Shown here in pieces: positions 45,454 through 55,006 of a stretch of 64,000 nt of DNA (within the stretch, counting starts at the first letter, position 1; the number at the start of each line of letters is the position of its first letter). This DNA comes from Mycobacterium simiae (lineage in GTDB: Bacteria > Actinomycetota > Actinomycetes > Mycobacteriales > Mycobacteriaceae). The stretch is taken from contig NZ_AP022568.1 of the NCBI RefSeq assembly GCF_010727605.1, positions 5,724,995 to 5,788,994 of the forward strand. Reading direction: 5' to 3'. The notes under the pieces are model-generated. The model was not told where the DNA came from and searched no databases. It was given only the letters and a program-made list of their open reading frames with translations. The position numbers and the translations under genes are program-made.

Positions 45454-45634
45454 GACGGGCGTGCTCGTCGTCGTCGACATCGCGCGCCTCGTCGATCAAC
45501 AGGACCGGGATGCCGTCCTCGATGCGGTAGGCGCGGCGCAGTCGCGGGTTGTAGAGCAGCTCGTCATCGGAGAGCAGCAGCGGGCCCCGGTCCTGCGGAC
45601 ACACCAGTATGTTCAGCAGGTTCTGGTCAATCAT
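45419..45634 (-). CDS. Trm112-like (UPF0434) small protein
   Basis: 71 residues. LNILVCPQDRGPLLL has the conserved Cys and Pro-Gln-Asp motif, then ELLYNPRLRRAYRIEDGIPV and LLIDEARDVDD. This is the UPF0434/Trm112 family pattern, small Zn-ribbon-like activators of methyltransferases. Only one Cys of the usual set is clearly present. It overlaps the stop of the lipase/acyl-CoA synthetase gene by 8 bases and is convergent with tetR. Confidence 0.87.
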   Translation of the reverse strand: MIDQNLLNILVCPQDRGPLLLSDDELLYNPRLRRAYRIEDGIPVLLIDEARDVDDDEHARLIQRSRPAAPR

Positions 45635-48600
45635 CGTTTCCTTGATACACCGTACTCAGTTCGGCCCGCACCGCCGGAGTCAACCGGCGGTACTGTTCGG
45701 TGGCGGTATCGAAGTACCAGGCATTGCGCCCCGACTTGGGGATCCCGGCGGCGCGCAGCGCACTGACCGTCGGGCGATAGGTGGCGCTCAGCGTCATCTC
45801 CGGCGCCACGCACACGATGTCGGGCCCCAGCCCGATGGGCAGGTCGGCGAAGGCCACGGTGAGATCCGCGGCCGTGATGCTGGCACCGGGCAGCAACGTC
45901 ACCGCCGACACCGCCACCTCCATGTTTTTGAACGGGACGTTGTAGGTGACGGCGAGGTCGACGCCGTTGACCATGCCGAGGGCGTCGGTCACCTGCTCGG
46001 GGTAGACCACCCCGCGCGTGGTGTGCACCACCGAGCCGCGCCGCCCCAGCAACCAGTAGTCCCCGTCCTCGTCGCGGCGGAACAGGTACTCGGTGGAGAT
46101 CCAGGTGTCGGCGGGCGCGAAGACCCCGCGTTTGACCGACGCCGTCGGATCGATGGGCCCGCGCGACGCCGCCAGCAGCACGCCCACCTGATTGACGTCG
46201 GCGACCTGCACGAAGCCGCGTTCGTCTTCCAGGATCAGGTCGTGTTCGGCGTCGTAGGCGCCCAGCTCGACACGCCCGGCACCGGGCAGCGGCCGGCCCT
46301 TGCTGCCGACCTTGACGCCGGACACGTTGGCCAACACTGCCTGACCATCCGTCGTGGCGAAGAACTCGACCACGTGCGCGGGTGCGAACGCCTCGACGAC
46401 GCGCTCCCACAATCCAGTCGGCATCCCCGAGCCGATGAACAGCCGCACCGGATGGTTGCCGTGCAACACGAATGCCGGATCGTCGACGATGTCGCGCAGC
46501 ATGGCCCAGGTGTAGGAGACGACGGTGACCCCGTACTGGCGCACCTCGTGGACGAAGCGGTCCGGCCGCAGCCCGCGCGTCAGCGCGATCCGCGTCCCGC
46601 CGACGACGGCGCCCCCGAGGGCGACCAACAACGCCGACTCGTGGTGCAAGGGCGTCAGGCAGTACACGGTGTCACGGCGGTCGAGGGAGGCCGTCGACGC
46701 CGTACCGAACGCCGAGACGGCCCAGCGGTAATTGGTGATCTGCTTGGCGACCAGCTCGCCGCCGGCGGAGCTGAACGCGATGAATGCCAAGTCGCGGGCC
46801 AGTCCCGGGTTGGGCCGGTACCAGGCGGGCAGCTCGACCGCGTCCGGGTCGATCTGCTCCATGTCGATGACGTTCCCGTCCTCGGGCAGATGCAGATCGC
46901 GAGTCTCGCCGCCACCCAGCACCAGCACCTGGCCCGACCACTCGCGCAACGCCTCCAGATTGGTGGGGTCGGTCATGATCTCGGTGACCCGCCCCAGCCG
47001 CACCGACGCCGCCAGATCGGTCTCCGGGTGCATCACCACGGCAACGGCCCCGAGCCGCGACAACGCGGCGATGGCGACCAGGGCGCTGGGCCTGGTCTCC
47101 ATCAGCACGCCGACGCGGTCGCCCTGGCGGACCCCGACCTGAATCAGGCCGCGTACCACATTGTTGATGCGTCGGTCGACGGCCTCGTAGGTGTGCACCC
47201 GACCATCGAACAGCAGGAACTCGCCGCGCGGCGCGCTCTGCGCCTGCTCAGTGATGATGCGGCCCAACGAGATTCGGGTGTGGTCGTTGATCTGACCCAG
47301 CCGGGCCAGCCGGGGCAACGTGCGTGCAGTCTCCACGGCCAGGGTCCGCATCGACTTGTTGGCGGCGACCACCGCACCGGTTGCGCCGCGCACCAACTCG
47401 ATGGCCGCCTCCGACGCTTCGCCGATGCCGTGGGTGAGCCGCGAACTGAGTGCGACGCCGCTATCGGTGTGCTCCTCGGGCTGATCGGCCATCAGGTCGA
47501 TACCCGACGGCTTGTCACCACCGGTGGACAGCCATTCCACCCACGCCGCGACGGTGGGCCAACTCTGCTCCGCCGCTTTGGTTCCCACGACGAGACCGAA
47601 ATGCCCGGTGCGGATCCGGGCCTCGTACACCTCGGCGTCGGGCGCCGCCCGCCGGATCCCCCGCACCGACGCCGGCTGGCCGATATCGTCGACCTCGCCG
47701 ACGAAAGCCAGTACCGGGCAGCTGATGTCGGTCAGCGTGACCAGCTGCCCATTGACGGCGAAGCCGCCGGTCATCATGCGGTTGTGCGCGATGAACTGTT
47801 TGAGGAGTTCGGAGATTGCCGGGCCGGACCAGGCGATCCACCCTTCCCGCTCCAGGAACCTGCGCTGCTGTTCGCGAGGCAGCAGCGCCTCACGGTCGTG
47901 CAGCTGGCGCACGAAGTCGACCCGGGCCTTGGCGGTCTTGAGCGGATCGAGCATCTGGAAGCCGGCACGGGCCATCCAGCCGGGGATGGCCAGCCGGCTA
48001 AAGACGTGATCGGCCATGAAGTTGGCGACCGGCGGGGCGAAGTTTGCCGGGATGCCCATCGGCAGGGCGGCCAGGGTGTCCACCGGCGAGCCGAAGGTCA
48101 CGATGCTGGCCAAACTCTTCGACCGCCGGTAGGCGGCGACCTGATAGCACCACATGCCGCCCTGGGAGTAGCCGACCAGATGGATGTCGCTGCCGGTGGT
48201 TTCCCGCACGGTGTCAATGGCCTGGCTCAGCGCGACGATGTGGTCGGTGAGGTTGCGGCGCATGCCGCCCTCGACCTTGTCGGGGGATCCGAAGTCGATG
48301 ACCCAGCAGTCCAGGCCGTGCGAATGCAGGATGCCGACGGCACCCTCGTCGCGAGTGACGTCCCACATGTCGGCCGACATCATCATCGGGTGCACCATCA
48401 GCACCGGCGGGCCGACCGGGCGCTGCCCGGGACGATTGTCCGGGGGGAAGTAGCGCCGCAGCTTGTACATCGGCACGCTTTCGACGATCTGGGACGGCGA
48501 CGGAACGCTGCCGGTCTCGAGGCCGCCTAGCCGCAAGACCTCCAGGCCGTTCTGTGCCGTCGCGACCAGCCGTTCCACCGGCCGCGTGATCATCGACAAG

Positions 48601-48647
48601 TTCAGCTCCACCGCTGCTCCCCACTCTCTCGACAGCTTGGCAATCAT
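45627..48647 (-). CDS. Lipase/acyl-CoA synthetase fusion protein
   Basis: 1,006 residues from ATG 48647. The N-terminal third is an alpha/beta hydrolase of the PHA-synthase-like type: VLMVHPMMMSADMW, then GYSQGGMWCYQVAA with the nucleophile Ser. The C-terminal half is an AMP-forming acyl-CoA synthetase fold: LVAIAALSRLGAVAVVMHP, a P-loop that is degenerate (FSSAGGELVAKQITNY), TDGQAVLANVSG, and late ASRGPIDPTASVKRGVFAPA. The P-loop lacks the usual Thr/Ser-Gly cluster, so adenylation is uncertain. From memory Rv1683 has this design and is linked to triacylglycerol metabolism. Confidence 0.88.
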   Translation of the reverse strand: MIAKLSREWGAAVELNLSMITRPVERLVATAQNGLEVLRLGGLETGSVPSPSQIVESVPMYKLRRYFPPDNRPGQRPVGPPVLMVHPMMMSADMWDVTRDEGAVGILHSHGLDCWVIDFGSPDKVEGGMRRNLTDHIVALSQAIDTVRETTGSDIHLVGYSQGGMWCYQVAAYRRSKSLASIVTFGSPVDTLAALPMGIPANFAPPVANFMADHVFSRLAIPGWMARAGFQMLDPLKTAKARVDFVRQLHDREALLPREQQRRFLEREGWIAWSGPAISELLKQFIAHNRMMTGGFAVNGQLVTLTDISCPVLAFVGEVDDIGQPASVRGIRRAAPDAEVYEARIRTGHFGLVVGTKAAEQSWPTVAAWVEWLSTGGDKPSGIDLMADQPEEHTDSGVALSSRLTHGIGEASEAAIELVRGATGAVVAANKSMRTLAVETARTLPRLARLGQINDHTRISLGRIITEQAQSAPRGEFLLFDGRVHTYEAVDRRINNVVRGLIQVGVRQGDRVGVLMETRPSALVAIAALSRLGAVAVVMHPETDLAASVRLGRVTEIMTDPTNLEALREWSGQVLVLGGGETRDLHLPEDGNVIDMEQIDPDAVELPAWYRPNPGLARDLAFIAFSSAGGELVAKQITNYRWAVSAFGTASTASLDRRDTVYCLTPLHHESALLVALGGAVVGGTRIALTRGLRPDRFVHEVRQYGVTVVSYTWAMLRDIVDDPAFVLHGNHPVRLFIGSGMPTGLWERVVEAFAPAHVVEFFATTDGQAVLANVSGVKVGSKGRPLPGAGRVELGAYDAEHDLILEDERGFVQVADVNQVGVLLAASRGPIDPTASVKRGVFAPADTWISTEYLFRRDEDGDYWLLGRRGSVVHTTRGVVYPEQVTDALGMVNGVDLAVTYNVPFKNMEVAVSAVTLLPGASITAADLTVAFADLPIGLGPDIVCVAPEMTLSATYRPTVSALRAAGIPKSGRNAWYFDTATEQYRRLTPAVRAELSTVYQGNDD

Positions 48648-49034
48648 GGCACACGGCGGCGGTTGACGGTTCTGGTCAGGCAGTTTGCTCAAGCGGGTGG
48701 TTCCGCCGCCCGCCGTGACGCTCGACGATTAGCGACGCCGGAACCGGGTACGAACGCAAATGCGTATCGGTCGCGACGCGTCTGCGTTCGTCGTCGTGGC
48801 CACCTCGGTTGAAATACACAGCTGGGCGCGTTGCCAATGCCAAAGTCGTGGCAGCCCTGCCGACGCGTCTGTGCAGCACACCGTCGAGCGCCGGGTACCG
48901 GGCCGTGCTGCGGCCGGAGGTGGCGCGCGCATGGATATGTCGACCGCGACCTTCTGCTTTGAGGGCCCGCCGCCTGTGCCCCAAAGCTGGCCGCGCGGCC
49001 TGGGGATGGGACACACAGCCAGGGAGGAGATTCG
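48648..49034. other. Intergenic region between divergent genes
   Basis: About 390 bases with no convincing gene on either strand. It should hold the promoters of the minus-strand fusion protein and the plus-strand redox cluster. GGAGGAGA precedes the ATG at 49035 at close range, a strong ribosome binding site. No other structure was seen. Confidence 0.5.
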
Positions 49035-49523
49035 ATGTTGCTGGTCAGCAAGCGCGAACCCGGTTCCAGGGCGACCGCCAAGGCCGAAAACCTGACCGAA
49101 CGGGCGCTCTACGACGTCGCGCACGGCCGATTCGAACGGTCGTTGTCCGGCCTGACCGCGGTAGCCGCGCTCATCACAACGGCGGAGATCTACTTCGAGC
49201 ATTACAAGGCCAGCTTTGGCAACAAATGGATGTGGAGCCCCATCGTGGTGACCCCGCCGGTGGTCGTCGCGGGCGTCGGCGGGGTGTTCTCCCGGCGCTG
49301 GGCCAAGAGCTGGTTGCCGATCACCGCCGGCATTTACACCGCGAACGGCCTGATGGGTGAGTATCTGCATGCCCGCGGCGTGGCGCGCAAGCCGGGTGGT
49401 TGGAAGAACGCGTCTTACAACGTCCCGATGGGGCCGCCCATCGCGGCACCGGGCCTGATGTGCATGGTCGGGGGGATGGGGCTGCTGGCGTCGATCCTGC
49501 GCCGCGAGCGGTTCCGAGGCTGA
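49035..49523 (+). CDS. Small membrane protein at head of redox cluster
   Basis: 162 residues with GGAGGAGA directly upstream. Hydrophobic segments: LSGLTAVAALITTAEIYF, WSPIVVTPPVVVAGVGGVF, WLPITAGIYTANGLMGEYL and GLMCMVGGMGLLASIL. Four likely membrane helices suggest a small integral subunit. Charged residues near the ends (ERALYDVAHGRFERSL) face the cytoplasm. It is the first of a plus-strand run with the gluconate-dehydrogenase-like genes, so it may anchor or couple them to the membrane. No family was recognised. Confidence 0.75.
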   Translation: MLLVSKREPGSRATAKAENLTERALYDVAHGRFERSLSGLTAVAALITTAEIYFEHYKASFGNKWMWSPIVVTPPVVVAGVGGVFSRRWAKSWLPITAGIYTANGLMGEYLHARGVARKPGGWKNASYNVPMGPPIAAPGLMCMVGGMGLLASILRRERFRG

Positions 49524-49535
49524 CGGGGCGCGACG

Positions 49536-50282
49536 ATGGCCGACACCAGCCGCCCCGACCATTTGCCCAACCGGCGCGCGGACCGCAAACCGCCCCATCC
49601 GTCCTGGCTCCCCCGACAACGAGCTGGCATCACCCCCCAGATGATCGGCCGCTATCCCGATTTCGACGTGCTGCAAACGGCCGACACCTGGGATGAGGCC
49701 ACCCGCAGGATGGTGCTGGCACGGTTAGAGCCACCGGGACCGCTGCGCTTTTTCACCGCAGCAGAGGAACCGTGTCTGCGGGCGTTCTGCGACACGGTGC
49801 TAGCGCAGGATGTCGAGCCGCGGGTGCCGGTGGCCGAGTCGGTCGACAGCAAGCTCGCCGACGGTCGCCTCGACGGCTACCAGTATGCCGACATGCCCGA
49901 CGACCGCGACGCCTTCCGGATGGTGTTGCGGGCGCTCGACGAGACCGCCGCCCGGGATTACGGCAAGGCCTCCTTCGACGCCGCCGACCCCCAGACGCGC
50001 GAGGCGATCATCGAGGCCTTCTCGCAGGGCTCGCTGACGGGCACGACTTGGAACACCCTGAACGTGAAGCGAGCATGGTCGGTGTGCATGCGAATGGTGC
50101 TGTCCAGCTTCTACTCTCACCCGTGGGCGTGGAACGAGATCGGGTTCGGCGGCCCGGCCTACCCGCGTGGATTCATGAGGCTGGGCGGTGCCACCGGCCC
50201 GGCCGCCGCGCGCGAACCCTTTGAGACTGCCGGCGCCACCGATGAAGACCCGGTGCGGGTCGAGCAGAGCGGTGAGCTGTGA
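49536..50282 (+). CDS. Gluconate 2-dehydrogenase subunit 3-type protein
   Basis: 248 residues. The protein is helical with FFTAAEEPCLRAFCDTVLAQ, DVEPRVPVAESVDSKLADGR, MPDDRDAFRMVLRALDETA and WNEIGFGGPAYPRGFMRLG, the layout of the subunit that accompanies the GMC flavoprotein in membrane-bound gluconate 2-dehydrogenases. No signal peptide is visible, although bacterial relatives often have a Tat signal. Its stop TGA overlaps the next ATG by one base (TGATG), so the two are translationally coupled. Confidence 0.8.
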   Translation: MADTSRPDHLPNRRADRKPPHPSWLPRQRAGITPQMIGRYPDFDVLQTADTWDEATRRMVLARLEPPGPLRFFTAAEEPCLRAFCDTVLAQDVEPRVPVAESVDSKLADGRLDGYQYADMPDDRDAFRMVLRALDETAARDYGKASFDAADPQTREAIIEAFSQGSLTGTTWNTLNVKRAWSVCMRMVLSSFYSHPWAWNEIGFGGPAYPRGFMRLGGATGPAAAREPFETAGATDEDPVRVEQSGEL

Positions 50283-51979
50283 TGAGTGACTTCTGGCGTG
50301 GTCTGTTCAAGGGCGCAATCGCGCCGCGAGACAACGATTCCCGATTCCTGCTCGACGTGCACTCCCGCGATCTGCCGGGCGAGAAGACCATGCGCCGCTA
50401 CCCCGACGACGACGAGGTCGACTTGGTGGTCATCGGCGCCGGGGCGGGTGGTTCGGTGCTGGCGCAACGGCTGGCGCGGGCCGGGTGGCGCGTCGTGATT
50501 CTCGAGGCCGGTCCATTCTGGCACCCCGACGAGGACTGGGTCTCCGACGAGGCCGGTGCGCACGAGCTGTACTGGACACAGAAACGAATCATCGGCGGTA
50601 AGGACCCGATCGAGCTGGGCAAGAACAACTCCGGACGTGGTGTGGGCGGCTCCATGGTTCATTACGCGGGTTACTGTCCACGATTCCATCCCAGCGACTT
50701 CGCGACCTACACGCTGGACGGGGTGGGGGCCGACTGGCCCATCCGCTACGAAGACATCCGCCACCACTACGAGCGGGTGGAACTCGAACTGCCGGTCGCC
50801 GGACAGAACTGGCCGTGGGGTGACCCACACCGTTATCCCTTTTCACCACACCCTATTTCAGGCTCGGCGGCCAAGATCTGGCGCGGAGCGCTGGAGCGCG
50901 GGATCGAGATGCGGGTGGGGCCCGTCGGCATCGTCAACGGCACCTTCGGTAATCGGCCGCACTGCATCTACCGCGGTTACTGCCTGCAGGGCTGCAAGGT
51001 CAACGCGAAGGCCAGCCCCTACGTCACGCACCTGCCCGATGCCTTGGCGCACGCCACGGAGATCCGCGCAAACTGCATGGCCGCCCGTGTCGAACTCGAC
51101 GAGAACGGTTCGGCGCGGGGCGTGGTGTACTACGACACGGTCGGCGGCTCCGAACGGTTGCAGAGGGCTAAAGTGGTTGCCGTCGCGGGATATTCGATCG
51201 AAACCCCCCGTCTGCTGCTGAACTCGGCCTGCGCGAGGTTTCCGGATGGATTGGGAAACGACGATGATCAGGTCGGGCGTTATGTGATGGTGCAAGGCGC
51301 GGCCCAGTCCGCGGGCCGGTGGCCCGAAGAGGTTCGGATGTACAAGGCACCTCCGCCGGAGGTCAGCTCCGAACAGTTCTACGAGACCGACCCCGCCCGG
51401 GGATTCGCCCGCGGATTCGCCATCCAGACCGTGTCCCCGATGCCCATCGGCTGGGCTGAACATGTGCTCGCCGAAGGACTTTGGGGCCGGGCCATGCGCG
51501 AGTACATGCGCGATTACAACCACTGGGCGACGGTCGGGGTGCTCAACGAGCTGCTGCCGCAACCCGACAATCGGGTCACCCTGGCCGACGAGCGCGACCC
51601 TTACGGCCTGCCCGTCGCCCGGTTCGACTACACGCTGTGCGACAACGATAAGGCCAACATGAAGTACTCCACCAAAGTGATCGCGGACATCCTGCATGCT
51701 GCCGACGCCCAGGACATTCTGACCATCCAGCGCTTCGCTCACCTGATCGGCGGCGCTCGGATGGGCACCAACCCAGCGAATTCGGTGGTCGACGCCGACC
51801 ACCGCGTGTGGGGCGTACCGAACCTGTTCATCTCCGACGGGTCGGTCTGTCCCACCCAGGGTTCGGCCAACCCCGCATTGACCATCATGGCGCTGGCATC
51901 CCGGCTGGCCGAGCGAATGGCGGCTGGGAAGATCGATACAACCCGGCCGCCTGCTCCTCGAATGCGCAGCGATGCTTGA
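50282..51979 (+). CDS. GMC-family FAD oxidoreductase (gluconate 2-dehydrogenase-like)
   Basis: 565 residues from ATG 50282 (a GTG three bases earlier is also in frame). FAD-binding motif VVIGAGAGGSVLAQRLARAG is near residue 44; the substrate-domain Cys cluster IYRGYCLQGCKVNAKA and the C-terminal GARMGTNPANSVVDADHRVW, NLFISDGSVCP and GSANPALTIMALA complete the GMC fold. Such flavoproteins oxidise sugar acids or alcohols and pass electrons to a quinone or cytochrome; no cytochrome c gene is beside it. It is expected to work with the small subunit upstream. Confidence 0.9.
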   Translation: MSDFWRGLFKGAIAPRDNDSRFLLDVHSRDLPGEKTMRRYPDDDEVDLVVIGAGAGGSVLAQRLARAGWRVVILEAGPFWHPDEDWVSDEAGAHELYWTQKRIIGGKDPIELGKNNSGRGVGGSMVHYAGYCPRFHPSDFATYTLDGVGADWPIRYEDIRHHYERVELELPVAGQNWPWGDPHRYPFSPHPISGSAAKIWRGALERGIEMRVGPVGIVNGTFGNRPHCIYRGYCLQGCKVNAKASPYVTHLPDALAHATEIRANCMAARVELDENGSARGVVYYDTVGGSERLQRAKVVAVAGYSIETPRLLLNSACARFPDGLGNDDDQVGRYVMVQGAAQSAGRWPEEVRMYKAPPPEVSSEQFYETDPARGFARGFAIQTVSPMPIGWAEHVLAEGLWGRAMREYMRDYNHWATVGVLNELLPQPDNRVTLADERDPYGLPVARFDYTLCDNDKANMKYSTKVIADILHAADAQDILTIQRFAHLIGGARMGTNPANSVVDADHRVWGVPNLFISDGSVCPTQGSANPALTIMALASRLAERMAAGKIDTTRPPAPRMRSDA

Positions 51980-52019
51980 TGACTCCGATTCCTGCGAGTG
52001 ATCGCGAAGGACAATTCCG

Positions 52020-53029
52020 ATGGCACACAACGTCGTAATCACCGGAGCCAGCGCCGGAATCGGGCGCGCCACCGCTGCACTTTTCGGCCAGCGCGGAGCC
52101 AACGTCACCTTGCTCGCCCGCGGCGCGGCAGGGCTGGACGGCGCGGCCCGCGACGTCGAGGCGGGTGGCGGCAACGCGCTGCCCATCCCGACTGACGTCG
52201 CCGATTTTTCGGCGGTCCAGGGCGCCGCGGATCAGGCCGAGGCCGCGTTCGGGCCCATCGATACCTGGATCAACGTCGCATTCACCTCCGTTTTCGCTCC
52301 TCTCCGCGACATCAGCCCCGCCGAGTTCAGGCGCGTCACCGAGGTCAGTTACCTGGGCTACGTGCACGGGACGATGGCCGCGCTGGCAAAGATGCTGCCC
52401 CGCGACCGCGGCGCGATCGTCCAGGTCGGGTCCGCGTTGAGCCAGCGGGCCATCCCGCTGCAGTCGGCCTATTGCGGAGCCAAGCACGCGATCAACGGCT
52501 TTACCGAGTCCGTGCGCTGTGAGCTGCTGCACGAAGGCTCCCGGGTGCGGATCACCCTGGTACAGATGCCGGCGGTCAACACCCCGCAATTCTCTTGGGT
52601 GCTGTCGCGATTGCCTCGGCTTCCACAACCGGTACCGCCGATCTATCAACCCGAACTCGCCGCGCGGGCCGTCGCTTACGCCGCCGCTCATCCGGGGCGC
52701 AAACAATACTGGGTCGGCGACAGCACTGCGGTCACACTGGTCGCGCAGAAGTTCATCGCCCCCCTACTGGACCGTTACCTCGGCCAAACGGGATACGACT
52801 CCCAGCAGACCGATCAACACACCAGCGGCCAACGACCGGACAACTTATGGAGACCGGTTGACGACGCCCCGGCAGCGATCACGGCGCCCACGGCGGCTTC
52901 GATGACAGGTCCCACGGCCGGAGCCCGCAGGTGTGGTTGTCCCGCCATCGCGTCGCCGGCGGCACCGCGGTGCTGGCCCTTGGCGTCGGTGTGCTGGGCG
53001 CCCTGGCCGCCCGACGAGGACCATGGTGA
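52020..53029 (+). pseudogene. SDR-family oxidoreductase, C terminus frameshifted
   Basis: The first ~285 residues are an intact SDR: NVVITGASAGIGRATAALFG, Ser in VQVGSALS, YCGAKHAINGF (Y/K). Near 52871 the frame breaks. The natural membrane-anchored tail, PQVWLSRHRVAGGTAVLALG then VGVLGALAARRG, continues one base earlier and ends at 53029. A lost G in the CCCCGG run explains it. As read without correction, an alien 90-residue tail would extend to 53138. The catalytic part is whole, so the product may still work without its anchor. It lies between the GMC oxidoreductase and the enolase-type gene. Confidence 0.75.
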
Positions 53030-53134
53030 TGGTTTGGATACGGCTCAGTTTCGTCGGGCTCCCCCGCCGTCGCATTCTCAGCGCCACGATCCGCCGAGCG
53101 CCGTCCTCGCCCGGTTGAACCTGCAGGAGCTCAG

Positions 53135-54256
53135 ATGACCACAACCACCAGCCGCTCGGACGTCTGCATCGACCAGGTCACCGCCCAGGCGTACGAAATA
53201 CCCACAGACGCACCAGAAGCCGATGGCACGTTCGCGTGGACCGCCACGACGCTGGTATTGGCGGAGGTGACCGCGGGGGGCCGGCGTGGGATCGGCTATA
53301 CCTACGCGAGCAGCGTCGCCCGCGAACTGATCGCCGGCCCGCTCGCCCATGCCGTCACAGGGCATTGTGCCCTCGACATCACCGCCGCGTGGCAGTCGAT
53401 GGTCACGGCGATGCGTAACAACGGACGTCCGGGCCTGGTCGCCTGCGCGATCTCGGCGGTCGACACGGCGCTGTGGGACCTCAAGGGCAAACTATTGGAA
53501 ACGCCGGTTTGCCGGCTGCTCGGCATGGCGCGGCCCGAGGTACCGATCTATGGCAGCGGGGGATTCACCACCTACGACGAACACACGACTCGAACGCAAC
53601 TCGAGTGTTGGGTGGACGGCTGGAAGATTCCGCGGGTCAAAATCAAAATCGGTGAGTCGTCGGGCTCTGCCCCGCGTCGCGATATCCGGCGGATCGCCTT
53701 CGCGCGCAAGGTTATTGGTCATGATGTGGCACTGTATGTCGACGCCAACGGCGGCTACGGCCGCAAGCAGGCGATCCGGGTCGCGCACGCCATGGACGAG
53801 CACCATGTCACATGGTTCGAAGAACCGGTGTCATCCGATGACCTCGTCGGCTTGCGGCAGGTGCGCGATCAGGTGCGCCCGGACGTCGCCGCCGGCGAAT
53901 ACGGCTACGACTTGGCGTATTTCAACCGGATGCTGGCCGCCGAGGCGGTCGACTGTCTGCAGATCGACGTCACCCGCTGCGGCGGCATCACGGACTGGCT
54001 GCGCGCCGCGGCCGTTGCCGCCGCGAACAACGTCGAGGTATCCGGACACTGCGCCCCTAACCTGCATGCTCACGTGGCCGCGGCGATCCCGAACCTGCGG
54101 CATCTCGAGTACTTCCACGACCACCATCGCATCGAACAGCTGCTTTTCGACGGCGTGCTGCCCCCAGCGGGCGGGGTACTGCGGCCCGATCAGGGACGGC
54201 CCGGACTCGGCCTGGACTTCAAGCGCCCGGACGCCGAGCAGTTCCGAGTTAGCTGA
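53135..54256 (+). CDS. Enolase-superfamily sugar-acid dehydratase/racemase-like enzyme
   Basis: 373 residues from ATG 53135 with AGGAG 6 bases upstream. The mandelate-racemase-type barrel shows the KxK base (RVKIKIG), metal ligands in YVDANGGYG (Asp), WFEEPV (Glu) and VAAGEYGY (Glu), and SGHCAPNLH near the end. These are the catalytic residues of acid-sugar dehydratases, racemases or cycloisomerases; the substrate is not decided. Next to an SDR and a GMC gluconate-type dehydrogenase it suggests sugar-acid breakdown. A divergent C-terminal segment ends FRVS. Confidence 0.88.
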   Translation: MTTTTSRSDVCIDQVTAQAYEIPTDAPEADGTFAWTATTLVLAEVTAGGRRGIGYTYASSVARELIAGPLAHAVTGHCALDITAAWQSMVTAMRNNGRPGLVACAISAVDTALWDLKGKLLETPVCRLLGMARPEVPIYGSGGFTTYDEHTTRTQLECWVDGWKIPRVKIKIGESSGSAPRRDIRRIAFARKVIGHDVALYVDANGGYGRKQAIRVAHAMDEHHVTWFEEPVSSDDLVGLRQVRDQVRPDVAAGEYGYDLAYFNRMLAAEAVDCLQIDVTRCGGITDWLRAAAVAAANNVEVSGHCAPNLHAHVAAAIPNLRHLEYFHDHHRIEQLLFDGVLPPAGGVLRPDQGRPGLGLDFKRPDAEQFRVS

Positions 54257-54354
54257 GCCACCAAAACCTGCGCAGCCGCAACAGGAGTCTGGTTGACGGA
54301 CGTCGATATCGGCAATATCACCGAAGTGGAACCAACGTATTTCGGGGGCCCGCG

Positions 54355-54999
54355 ATGACTGTGAACTTCGACGACGATACCGCTCAGCTGGGGGCCATCG
54401 ACTTGGTCTTAGGCCTCGGCGAACCGCAGCGAGTCGGCAGATTCAAGTTCTTTCTCGACGGCGAGCGCTGGGAGTGGTCCGATGCTGTTGCACGCATGCA
54501 CGGCTATGAACCGCGAACGGTGGAGCCCACCACAGAACTCCTGCTGCAGCACAAGCACCCGGACGACCGCGAGGGCGTCGCGACGGTGCTGGACCGCGTG
54601 GTCAGTGGCGAGCCGTTCAGCAGCCGACACCGGCTCGTGGACAAGGCCGGCCACACCCGCTGCGTCATCGTGGCGGGCGAGGAAATGCTCGACGACACCG
54701 GCGCGCTGATCGGCACGTCGGGTTTTTACGTTGACGTCACCGATTCGCTGCACTCCGACATCACCCAGGTCCTCGAGGCGGTGGCCGACGCCCGCGCGGC
54801 CATCGAGCAGGCTAAGGGCGTGCTGATAGCTGCCTACGGCATCTCGGCCGAGCGCGCCTTCGACGTCTTGGTCTGGCGCTCCCAGGAGACCAACCTCAAG
54901 GTTCGTGACCTGGCCGTGCGATTTTTGAAGGCCGTCGCCGGAACCTCTTCGCCGGACACCCGGACCCACGTCGACCACGCGTTGCTCACTCTCGAATAA
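54355..54999 (+). CDS. PAS-ANTAR antiterminator protein
   Basis: 214 residues. Residues ~30-125 form a PAS domain (RFKFFLDGERWEWSDAVARM with HKHPDDREGV and TSGFYVDVTDS). Residues ~140-200 form an ANTAR RNA-binding domain: DARAAIEQAKGVLIAAYGIS then AFDVLVWRSQETNLKVRDLA. ANTAR proteins bind paired hairpins in leader RNA and stop premature termination. PAS-ANTAR fusions are common in mycobacteria. It lies 98 bases after the enolase-type gene and before the ABC-F/P450/PKS genes; which leader it reads is unknown. Confidence 0.9.
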   Translation: MTVNFDDDTAQLGAIDLVLGLGEPQRVGRFKFFLDGERWEWSDAVARMHGYEPRTVEPTTELLLQHKHPDDREGVATVLDRVVSGEPFSSRHRLVDKAGHTRCVIVAGEEMLDDTGALIGTSGFYVDVTDSLHSDITQVLEAVADARAAIEQAKGVLIAAYGISAERAFDVLVWRSQETNLKVRDLAVRFLKAVAGTSSPDTRTHVDHALLTLE

Positions 55000-55006
55000 T
55001 TGCCCG

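Noticed and set aside
45609..48530. A 970-codon open frame on the plus strand
   Set aside because: It is antisense to the lipase/acyl-CoA synthetase fusion, with no recognisable domain and shadow-like composition.
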